From positions 3,162,001 to 3,226,000 of the forward strand of contig CM034130.1 of the NCBI GenBank assembly GCA_019914995.1: a DNA stretch of 64,000 nt. Reading direction: 5' to 3'. The DNA comes from Acanthochlamys bracteata. Its lineage: Eukaryota > Streptophyta > Magnoliopsida > Pandanales > Velloziaceae. The notes beneath the pieces are model-generated. The model searched no databases. It had not been told where the DNA came from and saw only the letters and a program-made list of their open reading frames with translations. The position numbers were made by a program, and so were the translations under genes. This document shows positions 10,793-23,180 of the stretch, in pieces. The first letter of the stretch is position 1. Every line of letters starts with the position of its first letter.

Positions 10793-11680
10793 AGTGATTT
10801 ATTTTAAAAAATAAATGCATAAAAGTGATTTAGAATTCAGATATTTTACTCAAAAAATTCAGTTAATCATATCATTGTCGCCACTTATAGAAAAAAGTAG
10901 TTATAATTTTTTTTTTACCATAACTAGAACTCTGAAATCTTTTGATAATAAAGTAAAGTTTTAGAATTCTTTAACACCATAAACAAAACCACAATAATCA
11001 TACAAAAATAAAAGTCAAATTCAAAAACCCTTCGGACAATTTAACAAAATCACATAAATTTCGTGTAATTTAACTACTAATCATCCAATTACAAAGAACA
11101 ATAACAACTAATACAAACCCAACGGCGCGATAACGACTTCATAGTTATCGAATAGTTCATCCTACAATAAAATAAAATAAAATAAATTTAACTACTTCTT
11201 GCTATATGTTGCAGTGCTACTATTCTGAAATGGTTAACAAAAGAAAATTGCAAAATATCTAGTTTATAGTTCAAAAAAAAGAACTGAATCTAGAATAAGA
11301 TATTTGAAAAAACATTTTTATTTTGACAAAAGATGTATCTAATATTTTATTTTTTTTTCTTATTGTAATATTTTTGTATTTCTTATCTTTCTTATTTCTT
11401 TTCTTAACTTCTAAACCAAAAATTTATAAATAAAGTGGCTTTTTTTATAAATAAAAAAAATCAAAATCGTCTCTTTTAATTTTTATTTCTCTTCAACTTC
11501 ATTTTCATAAAAGAGCAAACTGCATGTGAGAATTGGTGTAGTAAAGAAATTATATTTTGTAAGAAAATTTGTTACTGTAAAGGAGAATGTGTCTCATAAA
11601 AAAATTGAACTTAGCCGCGTAAAGAATATTGTGCCTATAAGGAGATTGAATTTGGCCTTATAACGAAATTTGGGTTCAAT
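10793..11680. other. AT-rich intergenic DNA, nothing recognised
   Basis: Homopolymer-rich sequence without open frames, RNA-gene hallmarks or clear repeats on either strand. Confidence 0.5.
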
Positions 11681-11689
11681 GAGAGAATT

Positions 11690-14640
11690 ATGCCCGATTA
11701 TACACACTACGTGTGCAATAGGATATTCAATTATTCCACATTGATTGTTTGCCAAATTGAACGACTCTTTATATGAGTTTAGATAACGATCACCTCTTAA
11801 GCTAGATTTTGTGGTTGAGTTCTATCTGCACTCATTAAAATTATAGCTGATAATTTTTTTTCCAGCTGATTTCTTCTTCCTACAGTCATATCTCAAATTT
11901 TCTTCTGAGGACGTGATCTTCGTCTTCCTATAATCGTACATACGATTGTTTTTTCTACGCACCGATCTATCTATACAGAAAGTTCAAATATTCTCTCTCT
12001 AAATTCTTACTATGATCAACTCTATTCATTTTACTAATTTTTAAGGTACAATTTTAAACTTTACTGCTAAATATTTAAATAATAGATATAAGTGATGTAA
12101 TCATATTTGTTTTGATGTACAATTATTTCACACATACAAATCATTAACTAATGACATCTTTGTTCAACTGCGTAAGGTTTCACATGCATCAATTAGTCAT
12201 ATATGCACTATTAAATTGTCTCATAATTTTTCTTTATATAATGTGTTATATATTCCATCCTTCAAATATAATTTACTATCTGTGAGTTAGTTAAAAAGAT
12301 ATATTAACTGTAATGCTTTTATTACAACTTGTTAATGTGTCTTTCAAGGTCATGTAACAAAGATCCAAATTGGTAAGAGTGATTTTCAAAATAATTTATA
12401 TTATCTAAGCACTAAAGCAATAAATACTAAATACTTATATTGATTCTGGCATTGGATTCAGCATGTTTCAAATTTCTATCAAATATTTTTGATCATATTA
12501 AATCTTCAATAGATTAAGAGCTATGGAATTTGTCCAAGTCAAACAAAGTAGCTCGATTTTCCTAAAAGTGTTAGTAACATTGCTCATGTTTTTTCAGTTA
12601 ATTCATTATAATTTTGGAGGTCATTTACTATGTCTTCTCTATTGAATGATAGATATCTTCTCTCAATTGTTCATGATTTTCTTCGATATATTGTTTACAA
12701 ATGAAAATAAAATCTAAAATTTTTAAATATTTTCGGTATTGTTTTTAAAATTGTTCACTCTACATCAATAAAAGTGTCTCATATTCCATCAAGTTCTTGT
12801 GGTGTTTTTATATCGCAAATTCAAACTATCGTTTTGATAATGAAACAGAATTTTATTTCAAAGAACTTTAGTGTTGCTTGTATCTTAATCGAATATTACA
12901 CCTAAAGAGCTGCACGTATACACTTCAACAAAATATGGTGGTTGAACGTAAACACTGCCATCTTTTTGTCTAGCTCGTACATTCTATCTTCAAACAAAAC
13001 TTCCACTTCAATTTCGAGAAAAATTCTATACTCAGTGTAATTCTTTTAATCAATTATATGTTGATTCTAATACTCGTAATATTCATGTAAAAAATAACTT
13101 TGATTTTTTAGCAGAGCTAAATTAGAAATCTTCCCTGTTATTCCTTTAGAGAAAAAGATGTTGGATTAAAAATAAATAGATTAGTCCCACATTAAATAAA
13201 TATAAGATGAGAACGGGGTTAATATATTATATAGTTTCATAATTTATTGGCTTAAGCTTTTGGGTTTGATAGAATTTTCTAGTGTATGTTGCGGATCATT
13301 TAAGTGTCTTATTTTTATTAACTCATACGGTATTATATTTTTCCAATAATAGTATCAGAACTAATGATTGGTTAGGAGTCCGATGCACGTAGTAGCTTCG
13401 CTGACTGTGGATGAGCAAGTTAAAAGCAACGTGACTCACATGGGCTTCCACAAAGTGTGAGCGAAGATTCGAAGAAAATTGAGCTTTGATGGCTGGCTTT
13501 AGTTGTGTAGGAATAGTGCGCAAGTGAGGTGACGGGCGCTGTTATAACTCTAACTGGTAATGCGATGAGTAGGTTAAGAGTAGTGTGATTGAAATAGACT
13601 TCCGCAAGATGTGAGTAAGGATTTAGAGCAAATTAGACTCTTATGACTGGCTCTTAATGTGCAGTAACAGTACTAGGCTTTAAGTGATTGAAATTCTGAT
13701 CGATCGATGTACTTAGTGCGTGATAAGGTATTTGGATAAAAAAGAATATTGATGTCTCACTCTTAAAACGGAGATTGTTGGATTAAAAATTAATATATTA
13801 GTATCAACTTTAATAAATATAAGACGAAAAGATTTTAATATATTAGATATTTTCATAACTCATTGTCTTAAGTTTTGGATTAAATTGGATTTTTTAATGT
13901 ATGAGCCGAATTTTTAGGTGTGTTATTTTGGTTAACTTCTTCGGTGTTGTATCTTCCTAACGAAAAGATAACGTATATATGATATTTTCAGTAAAAAATT
14001 TTACACATCACAAGATGTTTTTCGTAAATCTATTTTTTTCATTTGGATTGCTCGATATATTAATTATCAGTTGTTGCTGTCATCCTCTTCCAAATATATG
14101 TCAACAATGATCGTGATCATAATCTTTCTCGATCGTCTTCACCAGACGATATGCATTCACCATCCTTTTCTTTTGTTTTTTCAAAAGAAGATATGCCTTC
14201 ATTCACAAAAAGATATGTCTTCACCATCTTCTTCTACTCCATCTACCAAAGATAATGCATCTTCACAAGAAGATTTGCTTTCACTGTCTTTTTTATAGAA
14301 AATTGATGCTCCAACAAACATAAATGTCTTTGACCTGGCAAGCAATAAAAGAGCTCCAACAAAGCAGAAAAGATAATTATGACAACTAAGAAAATGGAAA
14401 GCCATCTTTGAAATATTTACTTTGTGATAAACCATTATGAATAGAAATTACCAAAATAGAAGCAAGCTATTTCCGCTTTTATCGAAAAAATTAATGAGCC
14501 GTAATGGGAACATGAAGACATAAAAATATACTCATTACAATCCTTAATGCTAGTTAAATCAAGATACAGATGATGAAACGTAAGGTAAAAGGCCAACTAT
14601 GCACAAAGTTGATAGGTGAGAAGTCCGTATCTTGGTGGAT
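11690..14640 (+). mobile_element. Heavily decayed Ty1/copia retrotransposon
   Basis: Translated fragments in changing frames still show the integrase order. Around 12615-12700 there is a 'LLNDRYLLSIVHDF'-like core segment. Near 12830 is 'FDNETEF'. Near 12925-12970 is 'YTSTKYGGVERKH', followed by 'LARTF' and 'KLPLQF'. These match the Copia stretch from the catalytic Asp through the 'TPQQNGVVERKH' motif. 14209-14298 is a Ser/Pro-rich linker typical of the region between integrase and reverse transcriptase. 11690-11840 resembles an LTR/leader. Numerous frameshifts and stops make it non-functional. A TRIM has inserted in it at 13159-13961. Confidence 0.65.
13159..13961 (+). mobile_element. TRIM (miniature LTR retrotransposon) nested in the Copia relic
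   Basis: Two direct repeats of about 190 bp (13159-13348 and 13776-13961) start 'tgttggattaaaaat', share 'ttagtcccac'-like and 'cttaagctttt' blocks, and flank about 430 bp without coding potential. Just inside the left LTR is 'tagtatcagaacta', a near match to the initiator-tRNA-Met primer site (TGGTATCAGAGC). Just before the right LTR is a purine-rich 'aaaacggagatt'. 'aaaga' borders the element on both sides as a probable target duplication. Inside it is a diverged internal repeat ('gatgagcaagttaa...' and 'gatgagtaggttaag...'). Confidence 0.78.
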
Positions 14641-15010
14641 ATAGGTAAAAAACTTGGCATCATGTATTCATCGGGAAGACGATGACAAAGATTGTTAACT
14701 CGGACCAAATTAATTTTAGTTATTGCTCACGAGGTAGAATCTTGTATAAATAAATGCTCCAGTTTTTTATTTCTATTAATTATAGTTGATTATTCTATAT
14801 TTCTTAAAATGGAGTTCATAGATAGTGCTAATATTGTATATATTCTCTTTGCCAATACCATATGTATATTGGAAAAAAAAGAGATATATAATATCCTTAT
14901 CATAAAAACTAACTCTTTAAATAACAATCATTTCGGCCATATAACTATAGAAAAGAGTAAATAATACACAACCAATATATCTGACCACACAAAATGATAA
15001 AGAACACGCC
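14641..15010. other. Unassigned AT-rich stretch
   Basis: Probably the degraded tail of the Copia element. The 90-codon frame at 14692-14964 is Ile/Leu/Asn-rich, resembles no family I know and has no gene context. Confidence 0.4.
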
Positions 15011-15017
15011 CTCTCAA

Positions 15018-15140
15018 ACAAAGTATCAAAGGAGACGCAAAATGTACTTGAGAAGTTGAAGGACATAATATCTACTAAGCTATAGAAAAAGTTGCCACCC
15101 AAAAAAGAAGTAGTCCACTATATCAAGTTGGAGCCTGAGG
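15018..15140 (+). pseudogene. Fragment of a Ty3/gypsy pol gene (protease-RT junction)
   Basis: Plus-strand translation gives 'VLEKLKDI' then a stop, then 'KKLPPKKEVVHYIKLEPEA'. This matches the segment just before reverse transcriptase in the gypsy element at 50207-55922 (near 52540-52640: 'EFKDV', 'KLPKKSPPKREVDDHIELEP'). It is an old relic with no adjoining RT. Confidence 0.7.
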
Positions 15141-15339
15141 CCCCCTTGTTGTAGTGTGCTATCATATGACACTTCTAAGTTTAGAAGATTGAAAAGTTCC
15201 AACAGCCTTACATAACCGCTTTGAAGATATCGCGAAATAAATGAGATAGAACGTGAAGGTATGTGCATTATGACATTTTGTCTTATCTGTTTACTTAGTA
15301 ATGTACATATATACAGTAATTTAGAAAATTTTAGAAAGT

Positions 15340-15770
15340 TATAGAATATCCCAAAATGTTTCAAAAGAGTATTCTAGTTTCCGAAAGATTATAGAAGCTA
15401 ATAGAATCTTATGGAATAGTTTAAATACTTATAAGAGATATTTAGAGAACTACATTTGTGTATCAAAATATGAATAAGTAAAAATACAGAGGCCTAACTC
15501 AAAAATATAGTATTGACTAACTGCAATATTGACCATTTGACTGGCTTAAAGAAGGGGCGATATCTCACAAAAATATTTTAATGAAATCTTTCGATAAATC
15601 TTCTCCACCATCCAATCAAAAGCAATCTTTATTGTCCCTTAAGAAGGTGGAAAGTATAATAAAATGGCAAGGCTCTAATTTGTAACGAAGTTAAAACAAC
15701 AACAAAGAGTTGTAACAAAGTAATCAAAACCTTATAAAGAGCTCGTTCCAAACTTATTTTAAGTGTTCAT
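15340..15770 (+). repeat. Possible decayed gypsy LTR
   Basis: 'ttctccaccatccaatcaaaagcaatctt' is followed by 'aagaaggtggaaagtataa' and a 'ttgtaacaaag' block. This parallels, with many changes, the LTRs of the gypsy element at 50207 ('tctccaccgtccgatcaaaa...', 'aattgtaatacaag'). The assignment is by eye and weak. Confidence 0.4.
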
Positions 15771-18700
15771 TTTGATTTCCTTATTTTGTTAAAGCCCATC
15801 AAGTTCCATAAATATCCTTGAAAGCTAGTTTAGGAAAAAAATATAAAACTTAGTTAAAAAAAGTGTTATTAACTGATATACAAACTAATATAAAAGTTGG
15901 GCCGTGACATATCTATGTCACATTGCCAAAGTGAAGTCTCTTTTATGAGAATAGAGTGTGAATAAATAACAAAAATAAGACAATTTTGGTTGAACTTCCT
16001 CTATAAAGTTTCACCAAAGCAATTATCTTGGTGATATTTTGTTCGAAAAAATGAACTACATGGTAGGCTCTTTGTTCCATATCAAATACAATCCACCATT
16101 AGGAATCCTGCTCGAGCACTTCAAATAAGTAATGTGAATTGATAAGTGTAAGGATTGACCAGAATAAGCAATTCTTTTAGAAGAAATACAAATCAAGCCT
16201 TAATAAAATTTCATCATTCACTAAACAAGATCTCTAACTTCAAGATCAAAAGAAAGTGTCATATAAATAAGTCACCATCCACTATTAATTTTGAGAGATA
16301 TTTTACATCCGAAAAGTGAAAAGTTGATGATAGCACACACATCTTTCATGAGACTTCATTTCATGTAGTAGGATAATACTATCGAGACTGTTTATGAATG
16401 TGTTTTGCAAGTTGTATGTATTGCTTCTAAAATTTGAACTTAGAACTCTTCACTAACGGAGATACAGTTTTTTATTACACACTTCATCAAGACTTGTCTT
16501 GAAGCCTCAACAAAATATCAAGCATGATATTCAGTGATATCTAGCTTTTTGCATTTCGTATTTATGTCACACTCCGATATTTGTCCACTGCAATATGTAT
16601 CGTAGATGTAACCAAATAGTAAAATCATTATATATAGAACACTATATTATGATCCAAACCTATTGCACATCTCTCAAATTAGGGACAGTGCTATGACAAG
16701 AATAAATCAATAACTTCAAGAGAAGTTTGATTAATCTTCCCTTTTTTTTCAATTTTTTCTAAATGAAATCGCTATGAAAATGAGGTCGGGTGTCAACCAC
16801 TTGACCTAGAGCATTTATTAAAGACAAAGTGTCACCTAATTGAATAATGTGGCTAAACAAACAATTTCATTGGGGCTTATGCTCTTACCTCAAAACAATT
16901 AGAAATATAAGTGCAAATTAAACAAAGTGCAAACTACACAAGATAGCTAGCCAATTCTTTTAGAGGTACAATGCGCATTGATCTGTTGGAAATTTTATTG
17001 AAGAAAGTTGCAACAAGGCTTAAATTTTCTAGAATCTATTGTTTGATAAAGAATCATACCGATAAGAGTACAATTATATGTATTTTTAGTAACGTTTTGT
17101 TGTAGTTTAAATGTTAATTTTTATGTCTATAAGATACATGGCTTTATTCTTGTGATTGTTAGGTTAAGAAGAAAAAGTTAAGAAATAAACAAATAATGAA
17201 GAAAACTAAGAAAAAAAGAGATACACAAAACAAGAGAATAATTTATAGGACCATTTTTTAGCCGTGTTATACTTAGCCTGTTAATTGGCCCAAGTGAAAA
17301 AGTGAAAAATAGACAAAAGCCTTACTCTTCTTGATCCAACTCCCTCTTGCGTCTTGTTCTTTCTCCATATCTGCAAAATTAACTGCTTCACCTAAACCTG
17401 TGTATGATTCTCTTTAGTGTCAATCTCATATGCAAATTTTCTCCACATCAGAGTTCTTTCGCATGCTATTCTAACGCTAACTCTTCCGCTTGGTCTTCTC
17501 CACGTGATTCTCCTTCACGAAATCTAAAGTCAAAATTTTAATTCCTTTTCTTTCTTTTAGATTTTGTCTTGAGCAAGATTTCTTTCCTAATTTGGAGGTA
17601 TTTAGTGTTAATATACATAAGGCTTAAAACCAACGTAAAATTTTTAACTGGGAGCAGTCGAAGGGTTTATGGACTACCAAAAGGAAAATAGAGAGGGAGA
17701 TGAGCAGCAAAGTTGGTAGGAGTCGATCAAAATTAGATTTGCTTTTTTATCTATTATACTATTTTATAGATGAATGCTGTGTATATTTTGAGTACTTCAT
17801 TCTTTGAACTAGAGTTTTAGATGAAAGTCTAGTTTACTTTGATTGAATTCTTCAAGTGTGTGTGATGAATAAATGTGGTTAAACGTGAGTTCTTAATTCT
17901 TGTATCAAAGCAAATTGAATGTTGAATTTATATGCCTAATTAATATTGAATTTAATGTTTAGATTATATGATTAATAATATTTGTGCGGAACAATTAGAG
18001 TATGATTGAAATTTAGGATTAATAACCTGCTAGAGCAAATAAATATAATTACATGATTATATACTTATATGATTTCTTACTTCATAAATTTTAATGCGTC
18101 TCCATATTAATTTTTATATTAGATCAAAATTAGAATAAATATAGATAGATAATATAGACTGAATCAAATTAAAATATGATTTAAGGACTAGACCAAATAT
18201 TATGTATGAAATTTTCACAATCATTAGCAATTATCATCATATATATTTAAGGATTAAAATAGAAAACACCTAGCGGTGAATTTTAGGATCTAGTATACTT
18301 ACATCTACTTTCAAAACTTAAAAATTTGTTTACATCTTTAAGTTTAATATATCGTAATTTGCTAAAGTAATATTTCATAAAACAACAAAATTTATAAAAA
18401 CTAGTTTGAGTTAGAGTTAACAATAATGCATGAAGACAAATTGGTTTGCTATTACAATGTAAATGATAATAATACATTAGCAATTTCAAATTGCGCTATC
18501 CATATCACACAAGAACAAATAGAATAAAAGACTTGAAATTTCAAGTTATACAATCCACATCACACAAGAACAATAACTCGTTGTTACACGAGTTGATCAA
18601 ATGATTAGAGAGGTGGTCATGCAAATTAAAAACATACTTGACTTAAACAAAAAACCATGTCTCTCAAACAAAGAGAAAGAAAACATGAGTTCGGTAAAAA

Positions 18701-19030
18701 GAATGCCAAAAAAATAAAAGTACGTACGAAAATTAACTGAAAATATAAGAGGAGTAGAGCAGAGTGACTTACAAATAAAAACTGCTAAAATGAAGCTTCT
18801 GTTAAAGCAAAGGCACCATAGTTCTACTAACTGTTATTTTTTTTGATCTAGAATCTAACTAGAGTATAAGAGTGTATTATTTTAGATAGAAAATAAACTA
18901 ATGTAAATAGTATTGTTAAAAGTGAATTTTATTTTTCTATTTTTTGTAGAAATAAGTAAGCTGAAAGTTACTGTTTGTGTTAATTTTGTGCAGCTAAAAA
19001 TGAATTGAACGAAGTTGTAAAGATGAATCA
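15771..19030. other. Degenerate intergenic DNA, nothing recognised
   Basis: About 3.2 kb with stops in all frames and no exon-like block, RNA gene or well-bounded repeat that I can support. It probably contains more decayed retroelement sequence. Confidence 0.45.
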
Positions 19031-19049
19031 TGACCCATTCTAGATACGG

Positions 19050-19083
19050 TGGGCCTCCAAATGTGAATCATGGCTAAGGCCCA
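19050..19083 (+). promoter_or_regulatory. Pair of site II (TGGGCY) elements upstream of VHA-c
   Basis: TGGGCC at 19050-19055 and its complement GGCCCA at 19078-19083 lie about 280-300 bp before the ATG. Such clusters are typical of TCP-bound promoters of plant housekeeping genes. No TATA box is obvious. Confidence 0.45.
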
Positions 19084-19356
19084 AGGGCCTAGCATAAAAC
19101 AAGGCCCCTATTGTAACAAAAGACAAAATCGTTATTCTTGTAAACGAAAGTCCAACTTGCGGAAAAAGTAAATTAAGAAGCTCTTTTATGAAAATTTATT
19201 TTCTTATTAGTGGATACATCTTGCAAAAGGAACCTTCGCGCTTAAGTTCTTTCTCTCAGCTATCTAATCTTTTACCTCTCCTCCTTGCCATTTTTAGCTA
19301 AACAATTCAATTATCTCAGATCCGGTCACCGCCTTCGGAGATCAGCGACTAGAACG

Positions 19357-21893
19357 ATGTCGACCTTCAGTGGTGACGAGACCGCTCCTTTCTTCGGCTT
19401 CCTCGGTGCTGCTGCTGCTCTCGTCTTCTCATGTACTATCGATCAATTTAATTCAATTTTATTTTTCTCTATCTTTTTTAGTTAATGTTTTTCTAATTGT
19501 TTTCGATCTTGAAGGCATGGGAGCGGCTTACGGTACGGCTAAGAGTGGAGTCGGGGTGGCGTCTATGGGTGTGATGCGGCCTGAGTTGGTAATGAAATCG
19601 ATCGTGCCTGTTGTCATGGCTGGAGTTCTCGGGATCTATGGACTCATTATAGCCGTAATCATTAGCACCGGGATCAACCCTAAAGCAAAGTCTTACTACC
19701 TCTTTGATGGCTACGCTCATCTCTCTTCTGGTCTCGCTTGCGGCCTCGCTGGCCTCTCTGCTGGCATGGCTATCGGAATAGTTGGTGATGCTGGTGTCAG
19801 GTGATTTGGTTTCATTTTCACTTTATTTTTTTCCAGCTTTTCTTTTTTATGTTAAGCTGGAATTGATAGATTTCGATTCGGTAGTTCGTTGTTTGATTTG
19901 TTTGTTATTATCAGCTTTAGCATTAATCCGATGATTCAATTGGAATTTTCTTCATTGGTATCATACAATTGATTTTTATCATGTATTATGCGCCTAATAG
20001 CAGATCAATTTTGTTTGATTTGGTTAGTACTAGGAGTACTTAGCTTTCATTCTTCTCACCGATAATATTTATATTTTTGTTACTAAGTGCTCTACAATGC
20101 ATATTTTAGCTGGATTAGATTTGGCTCTTCTGCTGGATTTTCCTTATGCAACTGATTAGTAACCACTTGAAATTGTAATTCATATTAGAGAACATCATAT
20201 CTTAGTTAATGGTGCTTGTCCTGGCATCGAATCCTTGTTTATTGTTGAGAAAATCGAAGTTTTGTTTGGCAAGGGAGCCCAGTCATGAAGAAACTTTTGT
20301 AGAACATGGATTTGCTATATTTTGAAGTTATTCTGTTGTGGATGCAACTTGATACCTGAAAGCATATCCTGCTGCTTTGTGGTAATACAGCACTCTAATT
20401 TCCTTAGTTCTGTTGGCAAAAGGGGCATGTGAATTTAGAGCAATATCTACAAAGCGAGGATATATTTGTTGATCGGTATAGAATCTATGCATACATGATC
20501 AGCGGGTGTTGTCACTGTTGCCAAAGTGTTACAGCAAAGATGTGCTGCCAGCACACAAATAACTTTGGTCGGTTTGGTGTTTCCCCTCGTAGTTTATTGG
20601 AGAGATAGGGTTACTGGAGCTTTGATAGTCTCTCAGATTAGTTCTTTGGTGGTGTATTATTGAACCATCAAGTAATATAATATAAAAGGATAAGAAGAAC
20701 GAACAATCTTAGGGTTCTCACTGAATGTGCTGGAGCATAACACTATTCCTGTTGATGCTATAATAGACTATTACACTGTTCATAAAGGAGTCATAGTTTA
20801 GATTTGTGAATGAGATGCTACTGTGGGTTCCTATGAAGGGTTATTTAACGCTTGCATATGTTCACATTGTTCAGGAAACTTATTTTTGAACTGTTCAAGA
20901 TGCTGTCCTACATAGCACTTTTGTTAGAAAATGATGTAGGTCTAGAGACATAAAGCATACTGGTTTGCAAATGGCAAAAGATATAGCAACCAAGAACCTG
21001 GTTTAAGGTAATGTAGTATTGAGATCATTAAGAGAACATGTCAATGCATATAGAAGTTGCCAAATCTGAATTTCCAATCACTTTGTTTATGGTACTTCTT
21101 TCACAATGATGGGAATATTTGGAAGCACTGCTAGGATGTGTCAAAATTAGATGGAAAAGTATGTACATTATTGGATGAAATGTAGATATAAAGTTTAGAT
21201 ATTAATCGTTTCATCAGGCATGGTAGGTATAGAGAAACAAAAGCAAGTTGTTAAAACCCAGAATCTAGAGTTGTGTGTGATGGAACAAGAAAGAATAAAC
21301 TAGTGTGCACATCCAGTAAAATGGGTGTGTCTGCATCAGATAATAAATTAATTAAATAAGAAAACAAAATTTCTGTGGGTAAGGAACTAAACCTATCAGA
21401 AGGATAAGAAGACAAAGTCGTAGGATTAAGTGTGATCAAACCATGAAAGTAAGATGAACATTTTAATGTTAAAGAATCCTCCCTGATACTGTTATTAACA
21501 TAGTAAAGATTTGGTTGTTATTCCAATTCCTTCAGTTTTTTATTTAAAGTTTTTATTTTTAATAATTCTTTTAGCTTTCAAGCAAATACCTATTAGTTTC
21601 AGTAATGTCCTAAGTAGGCATGATGAATCAATCTCAATCTTTGTTGCCTGCAGCTTTAGCAGGCAACTGTAGCTTTAAATTGGTGCAGTACCACGATTAA
21701 ACATATTTCAAGATCAATTGAAGTTTCAAAATCTAGGTTAACAACTGAATAATTTTGCAGAGCAAACGCACAGCAGCCAAAGCTCTTTGTTGGAATGATC
21801 CTTATCCTCATCTTTGCTGAAGCTCTTGCCCTTTATGGCCTCATTGTGGGCATCATATTGTCTTCCCGTGCAGGCCAATCTAGAGCAGATTAA
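19357..21893 (+). CDS. VHA-c: V-type proton ATPase 16-kDa proteolipid subunit c
   Basis: Three exons, 19357-19432, 19515-19800 and 21761-21893, join in frame (T|GC and AG|A split codons, all GT/AG) to encode 164 residues, the usual family length. The N-terminus is [13 protein letters not shown]. Four hydrophobic helices follow: roughly residues 12-34, 55-78, 92-118 and 129-154. The proton-binding glutamate is E141 in '[11 protein letters not shown]' of helix 4, encoded by exon 3. The product forms the rotating proteolipid ring of the V0 sector, which carries protons across vacuolar, Golgi and endosomal membranes. Intron 1 is 82 bp and intron 2 is 1,960 bp. The sequence is almost invariant across plants, so the call is firm. 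Which of the several plant paralogues it is cannot be told. Confidence 0.97.
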
Positions 21894-23180
21894 GCATAGC
21901 TGCTAAATTTGACCTGGAAAGTGATGAGTGATTAAGGTTTCTCTACTGGCTTCTTCTTGGCGGACATCCCAGGAATTTCAACTTATTTTTCCCGAGCCTA
22001 TCAACCATTTATGTAGACATATTTGTTGTAGAATTAGAGGGAGTGGTAGTTTTATCTCATAGTATTTGTTAATAACTCTCGTAAAGGGCTGTAACGTTGT
22101 TATATGTCAATAGTGTTGTTTGTGTAATTGATGTCAATAGTCTGTATTACTATAATTGCAAGTGCCACAGTAGTAAGTTTTTATTATGTTAAAAATACCT
22201 GTACAACTTGACTGGCTTAAACTGCTGCATATTTTGTTTGTGCAGTTCAAACAGGACCAACATTATGGGAAGTTATCATCACATTTTTCTGCATGTCCTA
22301 GTTAAGGTTATGAAAGCTGCTATAAAAGCAGAAGTAGATGATGGCAATTTGCATACTTTGTTATCTGTCGTTGGCTTGCTTTCCATAATAGGTAGTTTGT
22401 TATCTTGAGTTTGATTCCTGAATAGGTACTTGTCAACTTTAGTAATGTTGCAACTGATGAAGCAAGGCATTTTCTCGAATAATTTTGGTCGTTTTGGAGG
22501 ATAGCAAATTTTAGGTACGTCGGTTCAGATGCGTTACTGCTGCTTATCTGGCATCAGAACTTTAAGGGTACTCAAATTCCAAAATCCTTAATGTCTCTAC
22601 AGCATTTTCATGTCAGCATCAAATGGAAAAGCATGGTTCGTGGTAGCCAGATAGTAAGGACGAGCAAATCAAATATCAAAGGTAACAATGCGACATGGAA
22701 AGTAAAAACTCACCTCTTAAAGAAGTCACTTTTTGTAAACAAAACATCCGATAAAATAAAGAGGTGAAGAATAGTTTCATGTTATACTAGGATTAGTTAC
22801 AATTTATCACTTCCATTTTTAAAACAATGCTTAGCTACTTAAGGAGAGATGAAATGAAACGAATTTGCTGTATTACATATTAAATCTGCACACTTCATAC
22901 TTGAAGTACAAAAAAGTCTCACCTTGTTGTCACTCGAGTGAACTTATCTGCACGATTTTACATAGACTTCAAGGTCCAAATTTGCCACCTTAGTGCTATT
23001 TGAGACGGAGTGTAAAGATGGTCTCTTGTAAAGCTTTCGCCTAAATGTTGTTATATATAGATATGTATATATGTAACTTCTTTAAATTTGTTGGTCGAAA
23101 AATCAAAATCTTTCCAGTAATTGTCATATAAGAAACCTGTACAAGCAGAAGTGATATTAATACTAAAAGGTGCATCCCTG
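21894..23180. other. VHA-c 3' UTR and convergent intergenic region
   Basis: The VHA-c 3' UTR probably runs to about 22150-22200. The rest leads to the 3' end of the convergent B3 gene. The small frame at 22208-22408 resembles nothing known and is probably non-coding. Confidence 0.5.

Noticed and set aside
14071..14298. Ser-rich 75-codon frame as a gene
   Set aside because: It is the linker region of the decayed Copia element, not a separate protein.
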